From Anaeramoeba ignava (lineage: Eukaryota > Metamonada > Anaeramoebidae): a DNA stretch of 64,000 nucleotides. Below the pieces are notes generated by a model. That model was given only the letters and a program-made list of their open reading frames with translations, was not told the origin of the DNA and did no database searches. Positions 34,972-45,070 of this stretch are shown here, in pieces. Made by a program: the position numbers and the translations under genes. The stretch spans positions 1 through 64,000 of the forward strand of contig JAPDFW010000108.1 of assembly GCA_028826165.1 (NCBI GenBank), given 5' to 3'. The number at the start of each line of letters is the position of its first letter. Position 1 is the first letter of the stretch.

Positions 34972-37890
34972 ATGAATATTTGGGAAATTATTGAAAAAAA
35001 AGATATTGAAAAATTAAAAGAAATCAAATCCATTCCAATAAATGATTTAGAAAAAAATGGAAAACCAATTTTACATTTTGCAATAGAAAAAAAAGTATCA
35101 AAAGAAATAATTGATGAATTAATTACAAAAGGAGCAAATCCTAATTCTGTTAATCAAAAAAGAAAAAATTGTCTGCATATTGCTTGTGGAAATAACTCAG
35201 AAATAGAAATAATTGAACATTTGATTTCAAAAGGAATTGATATTAACGCAAAAACGATTTTCAATGAGACAATTTTACATCTTGCTTGCCAAAATAAAAC
35301 ATCAATAGAAATGATTGAATATTTAATTTCAAAAGGGATTGATGTTGATGCAAAAACAATTTTTAACGAAACAGTTTTGCATTTTGCTTGTCAATATAAT
35401 TCAATAGAATTGATTGAATATTTGATTTCAAAAGGACTTGATATAAATTACAAATCAGGATTTAACGAAACAGTTTTGCATTTTGCTTGTCAATATAATT
35501 CAATAGAAATGATTGAATATTTGATTTCAAAAGGAATTAATGCTATTGAAAAAACAAATACCAATGCATCAATTTTACATTATGCTTGTCAATATAATTC
35601 ATTAGAAGTTATTAAATATTTGATTTCAAAAGGAATTGATATTAATGCAAAAACAGCCCAACGTCAAACAATTTTACATTTTGCTTGTCAATATAATTCA
35701 TTAGAAGTGATTAAATATTTGATTTCAAAAGGAATTGATATTAATGCAAAAACAACTCAAAATCAAACTGCCTTACATTATGCTTGTAGAAGAAATTCAT
35801 TAGAAGTGATTGATTATTTGATTTCAAAAGGAATTGATATCAATGCAAAAACAACTCAAAATCAAACTGCATTACATTATGCTTGTCAAAATAATACACT
35901 AGATGTTGTTAAATTTTTGGTTTCAAAAGGTCTTGATATCAAAGCAAAATCTCTTAACAACCAAACAACTTTGCATCTTGCTTGTCAAAATAATTCATCG
36001 TTTGAAGTAATCAAGTACTTAGTTGAGCAAGGAGTGAATATCGATGAACCAATAACTTTTTTGCAGATAAAAACTTTCCATATTGCTTGTGAACATAATT
36101 CTCTGGAAGTTATTAAATACTTAATCTCAAAAGGAGCAAATATACATGAAAAAACAGGTATCAACCAGTCCGTTCTGAATCTTGCTTGCCAACATAACTC
36201 GCTTGAAGTAATCAAATTTTTGGTTGAACAAGGAATTGATATCAATGAAAAAGATCTGATGGCTCATTCACCTTTGCATATCGCATGCCAAAACAATTAC
36301 TCATTTGAAGTTATCAAGTATTTAATTGGAAAAGGAGCTGATGCTAATTCAGTAACAAACTTAAGTCAAAACCCACTACATTTTGCTTGTCAAAACAACA
36401 CACTTGAAGTTATCAAATATTTAGTTGAAGTAAAAAAAGTGAACATTCATGAAAAAACATTCCAGAACGAAACACCCTTGCATTATGCCTGCCAAACTAA
36501 TTCCCTTGATGTGATCCAATATTTGATTTCAAAAGGAGCAAATGTGAATATAACATCATCACTCAATCAATCAATTCTCTATTTTGCTTGTCAAAGTAAC
36601 TCACTTGAAGTTGTGAAGTATTTGATTGAAGAAAAAGGAATAAGTACAGATACTAGAACTGTGAGGAATGAATCCATTTTACTCGGTGCTTGTCAAAATA
36701 ACTCGTTTGAAGTTGTGAAATATTTGATTGAAAAAGGATTTGATATTCATGAAAAAGCACTCAGTAATCAAACCGCTTTACATTTTGTTTGCCAAAAAAG
36801 CACTTTTGAAAATAGTCAGATGATAATGGAAAAGGAATTTGATCTGAGTCCAAAGACAAGAAGGCATTGGCAAGACTTACTTGCCATGAGCAAAAGTAAT
36901 TCATCTGATTTCATCAAGTTTTTGATTCAACAAGGTCTTGATATAAATGCAAGAACAGATATTTATCAAACACCTCTTTCATTAGCTATTGAAACAAGAA
37001 AGTATCCAGCAATTATTTTATTGTTAATGAATGGTGCAAATGTTTTTGATTTGAAGGAAGAACAAATTACCAAATTTTTTGTTCCAATTTTCCAAAGAGT
37101 TTATTCAATCAATATAGATTTGAACAATTTATTGAATTCAAATGATAATGATAGTGATAATTTTCCTGATTACCAAATTCAATCAAATGATTCTTCGAAA
37201 TTTAATGTTCATAAACTCATTCTATTGACAAGATTTGGTAATAATGAAGGAATTTTACAAAAATTCAAGGAAATTTGTTCTCAAAAACCAAAAGAAGATG
37301 TTCAACTTGCTTTAAATTTCATTTACACTGGATTTCCTGATTTAACTGAGTTGATGGAAAAACTAAATCAAAAAGTGACTAAAAATCCCCAAAATTTACC
37401 AAATTCAATGCATTTTTATATGATGATGCCTGGTTTGCAACCGAAAATGTTTTATCAAGAAAATGAAGAAAAAGAAGAGAAAATTGAAGAATTTTTCAAA
37501 GAGATTGGATTTGATTCAAATTGGATTGAATCCAAAAAAGGAAGAAAAGGAATTTTAAAGGATTTCCATCATTTATATCAAGAAAATGATTCCCAAAAAG
37601 ATTTCACAATCATTTGTGAAAATGAAAAAGAAATTAAAATTCATAAATTAATATTATTAACAAGAAGTGATTTATTTAAAGGAATGTTTTTAAGTGTTCA
37701 AGATTCATCGAATAAAGTTCATGATTATTCAGGAAAATCATTTGAAACAATTCAACAATTAGTTTATTTCTTTTATCATGATGAATTTGAAGAAAAGAAA
37801 ATTAATCAAACAAATTTTGAAGAATTTCAAGATTTAAAAGATTATTATCAATTAAATCAAAATTCAATTTTAGATTTAATTTTAAAATAA
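34972..37890 (+). CDS. Ankyrin-repeat / BTB protein
   Basis: Single exon, 972 residues. From residue ~25 to ~700 I count about 20 ankyrin repeats of 30-33 residues with the pattern LHxACQ.NS.EVIKYLISKGIDIN. Repeats 3 to 9 are so alike in DNA that recent internal duplication is likely. They stack into a protein-binding solenoid. The C-terminal ~270 residues hold two BTB-like segments (FNVHKLILLTRF, then IKIHKLILLTRSDLFKGMFLSV with NKVHDYSGKS). The second is clearly the same domain as in the two RCC1-BTB genes just upstream. The likely role is an adaptor in a ubiquitin-ligase or signalling complex, by family analogy only. The start is the first Met after a T-rich leader. Confidence 0.9.
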   Translation: MNIWEIIEKKDIEKLKEIKSIPINDLEKNGKPILHFAIEKKVSKEIIDELITKGANPNSVNQKRKNCLHIACGNNSEIEIIEHLISKGIDINAKTIFNETILHLACQNKTSIEMIEYLISKGIDVDAKTIFNETVLHFACQYNSIELIEYLISKGLDINYKSGFNETVLHFACQYNSIEMIEYLISKGINAIEKTNTNASILHYACQYNSLEVIKYLISKGIDINAKTAQRQTILHFACQYNSLEVIKYLISKGIDINAKTTQNQTALHYACRRNSLEVIDYLISKGIDINAKTTQNQTALHYACQNNTLDVVKFLVSKGLDIKAKSLNNQTTLHLACQNNSSFEVIKYLVEQGVNIDEPITFLQIKTFHIACEHNSLEVIKYLISKGANIHEKTGINQSVLNLACQHNSLEVIKFLVEQGIDINEKDLMAHSPLHIACQNNYSFEVIKYLIGKGADANSVTNLSQNPLHFACQNNTLEVIKYLVEVKKVNIHEKTFQNETPLHYACQTNSLDVIQYLISKGANVNITSSLNQSILYFACQSNSLEVVKYLIEEKGISTDTRTVRNESILLGACQNNSFEVVKYLIEKGFDIHEKALSNQTALHFVCQKSTFENSQMIMEKEFDLSPKTRRHWQDLLAMSKSNSSDFIKFLIQQGLDINARTDIYQTPLSLAIETRKYPAIILLLMNGANVFDLKEEQITKFFVPIFQRVYSINIDLNNLLNSNDNDSDNFPDYQIQSNDSSKFNVHKLILLTRFGNNEGILQKFKEICSQKPKEDVQLALNFIYTGFPDLTELMEKLNQKVTKNPQNLPNSMHFYMMMPGLQPKMFYQENEEKEEKIEEFFKEIGFDSNWIESKKGRKGILKDFHHLYQENDSQKDFTIICENEKEIKIHKLILLTRSDLFKGMFLSVQDSSNKVHDYSGKSFETIQQLVYFFYHDEFEEKKINQTNFEEFQDLKDYYQLNQNSILDLILK

Positions 37891-37953
37891 AAAACAGAAA
37901 CAGAAACAGAAACAGAAAATAATTTGGATTAGATTTTATGTTTTGTTTTTTTA

Positions 37954-40783
37954 TTAAAAAAAATAGAAATTGCGAGAAAATTGTTCTTTTCCATTTCTAA
38001 TTCTATTTGGAGGATCATTTCCTCCTTTTGCAACATAAAGTAAATATGAACTCGGAAGTTCAATAAATTCCAATTTGTTTAATTGACATAAATTCTCAAA
38101 ATCTAATTTTTTTGGATAAAAATTATTGCTTCCCAGATTCAAAGTTTTCAAATTAACCAATTTTGAAATTATGGTTGGGAAATTTTCAAAGTGATTTGAT
38201 TCAAGTGATAAAGATTTCAATTTAAATAATTCTCCAAATGTATTGGGTAAACTTTCAAGGAAATTACGATCCAAATCCAATATTTTCAAATTACGGAAAC
38301 TTCCCCAAAAATTTGGAATATCCTCAAGTAAATTATTTGAAAGTCTCAAAACTTTCAAGTTTCTTAATTTGGAAAGATTTTCTGGTAAATCATCCAAAAC
38401 ATTAAATTCTAGTGATAAATATTCGAGTTTTGTAAGTTTTCCAATTCCTTCAGGAATTCTTGATAATCTATTATAAAATAATTCCAATTTTTGCAAATTT
38501 GTGAGAAGAAAAAACTTCTCGGGAATCTTTTCAATTAAATTTCCTCCACAATTTAAACTTATTAAATTCTCTGAAAGATGCCAAATACTTTGTGGGAGAA
38601 TTTTTAGCGAGTTTCCTGCAATAAAAAGTTTTTTCAAAGTTGTTAAAAACATGATTGAATCAGGAAACAATGAGAAGTTGTTTTGTGAAATTTCCAATTT
38701 GTTTAAATTTGTTAATAGTGTAATTTGTATAGGAAGTTCTTGAAGTGAATTCCCAGCAAAATTCAATTCTTGGAGATTAGTAAGAAATTGGATTGAATAT
38801 GATATTTTATCAGCTCCATTCCCAGCATAATTTAGACTTTCAAGAGTTGTTAATTTTCCTAAATATTGAGTAAAATGTGTTAAATTATTGTTTGATAGTT
38901 CTAATTTTTTCAAATGTTTTAGATTTGCAATTTCTCGACAACAAGAAGTGCTCATTCCAGGGCAATTTGATATTATTAATTCCTCCAATTTTGTGCACAA
39001 TTTTGGTAATTCCAAAAACTCTTTTTTTGTAATTCTTTTGTTATTTGAAAATTCCAAATGCCGAAGATTTACACAATCTTTTTTTTTTTTGTTTTTTGAA
39101 AAAAATGAATAAATATATTTAAATAAATTAAATCAAATCTAACTACCTTTCATAAGATAACTAAATGCCAAAGGAGAAATATTATTATTCTTTGGAATTG
39201 ATAAAAATGATAAATGTGGACCAGAAAGATTCAAAATTCTTTTTACATGTGAATCATTTACATTTGGTATTTTTAAAAGAGAAATTCCAGACCATAAATA
39301 AGGATCGAAAACAATATAATTCCAATCAGAATTAACAGTTGCACACAAAAGTTTTTCTTTTCTGTTCAGATATTTTAATATATATAATGCTAATTCTTCA
39401 GGTAATTCTGTTATAAAATCAATTTTTTCTCCTTCTTTTAAATTTCTTAATTTTCTATCAAATTGCTTCATATAATTGAATTCTAATTGGAAATCCCTTT
39501 TCTTTTTCATTCTTTTTTCTTTTTCTTCTTGGATTCTTTGAATTTCAATTTCAGTAATTTCTGTTGAGTTTTCAATTGTTAATTTTGTAATTTTGGGTTT
39601 TTCATCATTCTCTATTTGAGAATTGATATTTTGATTCAAATTAATTTGGTTAAAAGAGTTTTTTATTGGTTTTTTTCTTTGTTTTCCTTTTCTTTTCTTG
39701 TTTCTTGGTGTTTCTCTATTTTGTGAAATTTGTTCAAAAAAGATATCACTTAAAGAAATTTTATCAATTCCTTTTTCAAAAAATTCAATTTCATTTTGAT
39801 TTTGATTTTGATTTTGAATTTGATTTTCATTTTCAATTTCATTTTGATTTTGATTTTGATTTTGAATTTGATTTTGAATTTCATTTTCATTTTGAATTTG
39901 ATTTTGAATTTGATTTTGAATTTGATTTTGAATTTGATTTTGAATTTGATTTTGAATTTGATTTTGAATTTGATTTTGATTTTGAATTTGATTTTGATTT
40001 TGATTTTGATTTTCATTTTGAATTTGATTTTCTTTTGAATTTTGAATTTGATTTTGAATTTGATTTTGAATTTGATTTTGATTTTGATTTTGATTTTGAT
40101 TTTGATTTTGATTTTGATTTTGATTTTGATTTTGATTTTGAATTTCATTTTCATTTTCATTTTGATTTGAGTTTTGAATTTCATTTGAATTTTCATTTTG
40201 AATTTGATTTTGATTTTGAATTTGATTTTGAATTTGATTTTGAATTTGATTTTCATTTGAATTTTGATTTTGTTTTTCATTTTGAATTTCATTTGAATTT
40301 TGATTTTCATTTGAATTTTCATTTGAATTTTGAATTTGGTTTTCATTTTCATTTTGATTTTGGTTTTCATTTTCATTTTGATTTTCTTTCTTTTTAAACA
40401 TTTCCTTTACAGCATCTCCTTCATTAATTAAAATATCAATATAATAATATAAATCCTTCATTATTTCTTTATTAATTATATCAAAACCTGGAATATATTC
40501 TGGTAACATTAATATAAATTCATCAGAGAATTCATTCAATGTTGAATTTTTACTTTGTTCAATCATATATCTTATTTTATTTTAAATTATATTAAGTTTT
40601 ATTTTAAGTTTTATTTTAAGTTTTATTTTATTATTTTATTTTATTATTTTATTTTAAATTTTACTCCCAAAGATAATCTAAAACTGTTTCATCTACTTTT
40701 TTAATAATTTCATAATCTTTTTTTTCTAATTTTTGTTCAAAAAAATAAAGAAAATAACTAATATTAAAATTTTTTGAATTCAT
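37954..40783 (-). CDS. F-box / leucine-rich repeat protein
   Basis: F-box proteins bring substrates to SCF ubiquitin ligases. Three exons on the minus strand join in frame: 40665-40783 (start [11 protein letters not shown]), 39147-40570 and 37954-39077, with short GT-AG introns. The product is 888 residues. Residues ~85-290 are a Gln/Asn-rich tract ([12 protein letters not shown]) encoded by AAAATC-type hexamers. The F-box lies near the end of exon 2 ([18 protein letters not shown]...[10 protein letters not shown]). Exon 3 codes about a dozen leucine-rich repeats of the plant/protist 22-24 residue type ([29 protein letters not shown]). The tail after the LRRs is short. The gene is convergent with the ankyrin-BTB gene, with only 63 bases between their stops. 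The Gln/Asn tract has prion-like composition. Confidence 0.85.
39790..40390 (-). repeat. Coding Asn/Gln hexamer repeat
   Basis: About 600 bases of TTTTGA/TTTGAA/TTTCAT units (plus-strand reading) that encode NQ, IQ and NE dipeptides in the F-box gene. Antisense and shifted frames remain open (DFDFEF, KIKFKI) and are spurious. Confidence 0.9.
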
Positions 40784-40993
40784 TTGATGTTTTAATGAAA
40801 AAATAAAATGAAAAAAATGAAAAATGAAAAATGAAAAAAAATTTTTTCCTCAATTTTTTATTAAAAAGATTTTTTGTTTAGAAAAAAAGAGAAGAAAGAA
40901 AAAGAAAAAGAAAAAGAAATGAAAAAAAAAAATGAGAAAATTTGTTTTAGAGGAAAATTAAAAAAGAAAGAAGAAGAAAGAAGAAGAAGAAAA
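40784..40993. promoter_or_regulatory. Promoter side of the F-box gene and 3' flank of the small membrane gene
   Basis: Reading on the minus strand, four or five TTTCATTTTT words precede the F-box start within 70 bases. The rest is purine-rich GAAAAA/GAAGAA sequence, likely the 3' UTR of the gene ending at 40994. Confidence 0.4.
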
Positions 40994-42439
40994 TTAATTA
41001 TTTTCATCTTCTTTTTGTGAATCATGACTATCACTATCACTTGAAGTATCACTTGTTGATTTTGAATCACTTACTTCTTTGTTTTCATTTGGAATTTCTG
41101 CATTATAACCTTGATTTGGTACATAATTTTCTTGATCATGAAGTTTATCAGTTTCATCTCTTTGATTTGGAATTTGATCATATTCTCCAATATGTTCATC
41201 TTTTTGTTGTGTTTTGGATGAATCAAATCCTTTATATCCAGCTTCTTCATGTTTTTCAAATCCAAGATTGATGATCATTAAAGCAATCTTTAAATTAATT
41301 TTAATTTTTAATTTTATAAATGAATTTTAATTTTAATTTTAATTTTAATTTTATAAATGAATTTTAATTTTAATTTTATGAATTTTAATTTTAATTTTAA
41401 TTTTAATTTTAATTTTAATTTTAATTTTAATTTTAATTTTAATTTTAATTTTAATTTTAATTTTAATTTTATAAATGAATTTTAATTTTAATTTTAATTA
41501 TATAAATGAATTTTAATTTTAATTTTAATTTTAATTTTAATTTTAATTTTAATTTTAATTTTAATTTTTTTAATTTTTTAATTTTAATTTTAATTTTTAA
41601 TTTTAATTTTAATTTTAATTTTTAATTTTAATTTTAAATAATTTTGATTTTAATTTTTAATTTTTAATTTTAATTTTAATTTTAATTTTAATTATAATTT
41701 TAATTTTAATTTTAATTTTAATTTTAATTTTAATTTAAATAATTTTAATTTTAATTTTAATTTTAATTTTAATTTTTAAATGAATTTTAATTTTAATTTT
41801 AATTTTAATTTTAATTTTATAGAATTTTAATTTTAATTTTAATTTTAATTTTAATTTTAATTTTAATTTTAATTTTAATTTTAATTTTAATTTTAATTTT
41901 TAATTTTAATTTTAATTTTAATTTTAATTTTAATTTTAATTTTAATTTTAATTTTAATTTTTATTTTAAATTTAATTTTAATTTTAATTTTAATTTTAAT
42001 TTTAATTTTAATTTTAATTTTAATTTTAATTTTAATTTTATAAATGAATTTTAATTTTAATTTTAATTTCAATTTTGATTTTAATTTTAATTTTTAATTT
42101 TAATTAATTTATAAATTTTGAAATTTTAATTTTAATAATAATTTATAAAATTACAAAAGCAATAAATTGGAAAAGAATTCCAGCAGTAAATGTTTGAGTT
42201 TTATGTTCACATTTTCCACCATTAGCTTTGGGAATAGCACAATAAGGAGTATAAACGCCATCAATAGAAATAACAATTAATCCAATAAAAACACTAATCA
42301 AATAATTAAAGAATAAAGAGCATCTATATCCATATTTTCCAAGTACTTGAAGAGCAGCCATAATAAGAGAAATAATTAATCCAAATGCTGTAGTAACAAA
42401 ATAAAGTCCAAGAAGTTTTCTTTCATCTGATTTAAAGTT
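40994..42439 (-). CDS. Small multi-pass membrane protein (5' end unresolved)
   Basis: Minus-strand exon 42155-42439 encodes at least three membrane spans (LYFVTTAFGLIISLIMAAL, SLFFNYLISVFIGLIVIS, FTAGILFQFIAF), with a small Cys-containing loop (YTPYCAIPKANGGKCEH). It joins across an 867-nt intron (41288-42154, phase 0) to exon 40994-41287, which begins IALMIINLGFEKHEE and ends in an acidic/Ser-rich tail. The layout resembles tetraspan proteins (MARVEL, SUR7 or tetraspanin types), but I recognise no signature. The 5' end of the exon is damaged: upstream of SDERKLLG the frame meets TAA at 42440-42442. A second, otherwise degraded copy at 43040-43345 preserves the missing codons (FGFILAISALGSFK), so the true gene probably continued there. 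No first exon or start codon was found. Confidence 0.65.
41288..42154 (-). repeat. Intron filled with TTTTAA hexamers
   Basis: GT-AG intron of 867 bases on the minus strand. It consists of (ATTTTA)n with occasional TATAAATGAA interruptions spaced through it. No coding remnant is recognisable. Confidence 0.9.
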
Positions 42440-42479
42440 TTATTGCTAATATAAATCCAAACTATTTTCATTTCAAAAA

Positions 42480-44810
42480 ATATATATTTAATTATAAATT
42501 TAATTATAAATTGTGTTAAATTTAATTATATATTTTGAAATAAATTTAATTATAAATTTAATTATATATTTTGAAATAAATTTAATTATAAATTTAATTA
42601 TAAATTTAATTATAAATTTAATTATAAATTGTGTGTTAAATTTAATTATAAATTTAATTATAAATTTAATTATAAATTTAATTATAAATAAATTTTAATT
42701 ATAAATTAAATTTAATTATAAATTTAATTAAAATTTTAAATTTTAATTATTTTAATTATAAATTTAATTTAAATAAATTTAATTATAAATTTAATTATAA
42801 ATTTTAAAATAAATTTAATTATAAATTTTAATTATAAATTTAATTATAAATTTAATTATAAATTTTTTAAATTTAATTATAAATTTTGAAATAAATTTAA
42901 TTATAAATTTTAAATTTTAAATTTTAATTAATTATAAAATTTATTATAAATTATAAAAATAAAATTATAAATTTAATTATAAATTTAATTATAAATTTAA
43001 TTATAAATGTTAAATTTAATTTAAATTTTGTATATTTAATTATAAACCATTAAATTTTTGGTATTTAAATAAAGCAAATATAAATTTAATTATAAACGCC
43101 ATCAATTAGAAATAAACAATTAATTAATTATAAAAACATTAATTAAATAATTTAAAGAATAAAGAGCATCTATATTTAATTATAAATTTAATTATAAATT
43201 TTGAAGAGCCATAATAAATTTAATTATAAAAAAATAATTTAATCCAAATTTGAAATAAAGTCCAAGAAGTTTTCTTTCATCTGATTTAAATGATCCCAAT
43301 GCACTTATTGCTAATATAAATCCAAACTATTTTCATTTCAAAAAAATATAAGTTTTGAAATAAATTTAATTATAAATTTAATTATAAATATAATTATAAA
43401 TTTAATTATAAATTTAATTATAAATATAATTTAAAATTTAATTATAAATTTAATTATAAATTTTGAAATAAATTTAATTATAAATTTAATTATAAATTTA
43501 ATTTAATTATAAATTTAATTATATTTATAAATTTAATTATAAATTTAATTATAAATTTTAAATAAATTTAATTATAAATTTAATTATAAAATTTAATAAA
43601 TTTAATTATAAATTTAATTATAAATTTAATTATAAATTTAATTATAAATTTAATTATAAATTGTGTGTTAAATTTAATTATAAATTTTTAATTAATTTAA
43701 TTATAAATATAAATTTAATTATAATTATAAATTTTAATTATAAAATTATAAATTTAATTATAAATTTAATTATAAATTTAAATTTAATTATAAATTTTGA
43801 AATAAATTTAATTATAAATTTAATTATAAATTTATTAATTATAAATTTAATTTTGAAATAAATTTAATTATAAATTTTGAAATAAATTTAATTATAAATT
43901 ATTTTAAATAAAATTTAATTATAAATTTAATTATAAATATAATTATAAATTTAATTATAAATATAAATTTAAAATTTTAATTATAAATAAATTTAATTAT
44001 AAATTTTTTGAAATAAATTTAATTATAAATTTTGAAATTTAAATAAATTTAATTATAAATTTAATTATAAATTGTGTGTTAAATTTAATTATAAATTTTG
44101 AAATAAATTTAATTATAAATTTTGAAATAAATTTAATTATAAATTGTGTGTTAAATTTAATTATTAATTTAATTATAAATTTAATTATAAATTTAATTTA
44201 AATTGTGTTAAATTTAATTATAAATTTAATTATAAATTTAATTATAAATTTAATTATTATAAATTTAATTATAAATTTTGAAATTTAATTATAAATTTAA
44301 TTATAAATTTTGAAATATAAATTTAATTATAAATTTTGAAATAAATTTAATTATAAATTGTGTGTTAAATTTAATTATAAATTTTGAAATAAATTTAATT
44401 GTTATAAATTTAATTATAAATTTTGAAATAAATTTAATTATAAATTTAATTATAAATTTAATTATAAATTTAATTATAAATTTTTAAATTTAAATTTAAT
44501 AAATTTAATTATAAATTTAATTATAAATTTAATTATAAATTTAATTATAAATTTTGAAATAAATTTAATTATAAATTTAATTATAAATTTAATTATAAAT
44601 TTAATTATAAATTTAATTATAAATTTTGAAATAAATTTAATTATAAATAAATTTAATTATAAATTTAATTATAAATTTAATTATAAATTTAATTATAAAT
44701 TTAATTATAAATTTTGAAATAAATTTAATTATAAATATAATTATAAATTTAATTGTTAATATTTAATTATAAATTTTGAAATAAATTTAATTATAAATTT
44801 CAAAAGTTTT
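42480..44810. repeat. 12-bp A/T repeat array (AATTTAATTATA)n
   Basis: More than 2 kb built from a 12-bp unit AATTTAATTATA, broken by recurring TTTTGAAATAAATTT and TTGTGTGTTAAATTT variants. A degraded copy of the membrane-protein exon is embedded at 43040-43345. Short hydrophobic LIINLII frames are by-products. Beyond the remnant I see no gene. Confidence 0.9.
43040..43345 (-). pseudogene. Degraded copy of the exon at 42155-42439, interrupted by repeat units
   Basis: Co-linear with the exon at 42195-42480: CCATTA, AACGCCATCAAT, AGAATAAAGAGCATCTATAT, GAAGAGC.GCCATAATAA, AATCCAAA and TAAAGTCCAAGAAGTTTTC occur in the same order and spacing. Between them, exon sequence is replaced by AATTTAATTATA units of the surrounding array. 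Its far end (43290-43345, minus sense FGFILAISALGSFKSDERK) is intact where the other copy is broken. Confidence 0.85.
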
Positions 44811-45070
44811 TTTATTTCTTTTGATTTTATAAAAAATTCGTTGTTGTTGGAAAATTAAAAAAATTTTGGTTTTTCTTTTTTAAAAAAATAAAAAAGGAGA
44901 AAAAAAAATTTTTTTTAAAATAAATTATTTAAAAATAAATAAAAATTACAAAATTTAAACCATGTAAAACAAGTGGAGTGTATTTATGCATTTCAAATTA
45001 AGAAAATAAGAAAAAATGAAAAAAAAATGAAAAAAATGAAAAAAATGAAAAAAAAAAAAAAGAATTCTTT
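44811..45070. other. Intergenic region
   Basis: It contains a few mixed-base words (TTCGTTGTTGTTGGAAAATT; ACCATGTAAAACAAGTGGAGTG near 44960-44983), long A/T homopolymers and AAAAAATGAAAA runs just before the VPS15 stop. It could hold the lost 5' end of the upstream membrane-protein gene and the 3' UTR of VPS15. No open frame is supported. Confidence 0.4.

Noticed and set aside
39666-40397. Open frames DFDFEF (+) and KIKFKI (-) over the F-box gene
   Set aside because: Shadow frames of the Asn/Gln repeat; the F-box frame is supported by domains and splice junctions.
42513-43861. Hydrophobic LIINLII frames
   Set aside because: Direct translation of the AATTTAATTATA array.
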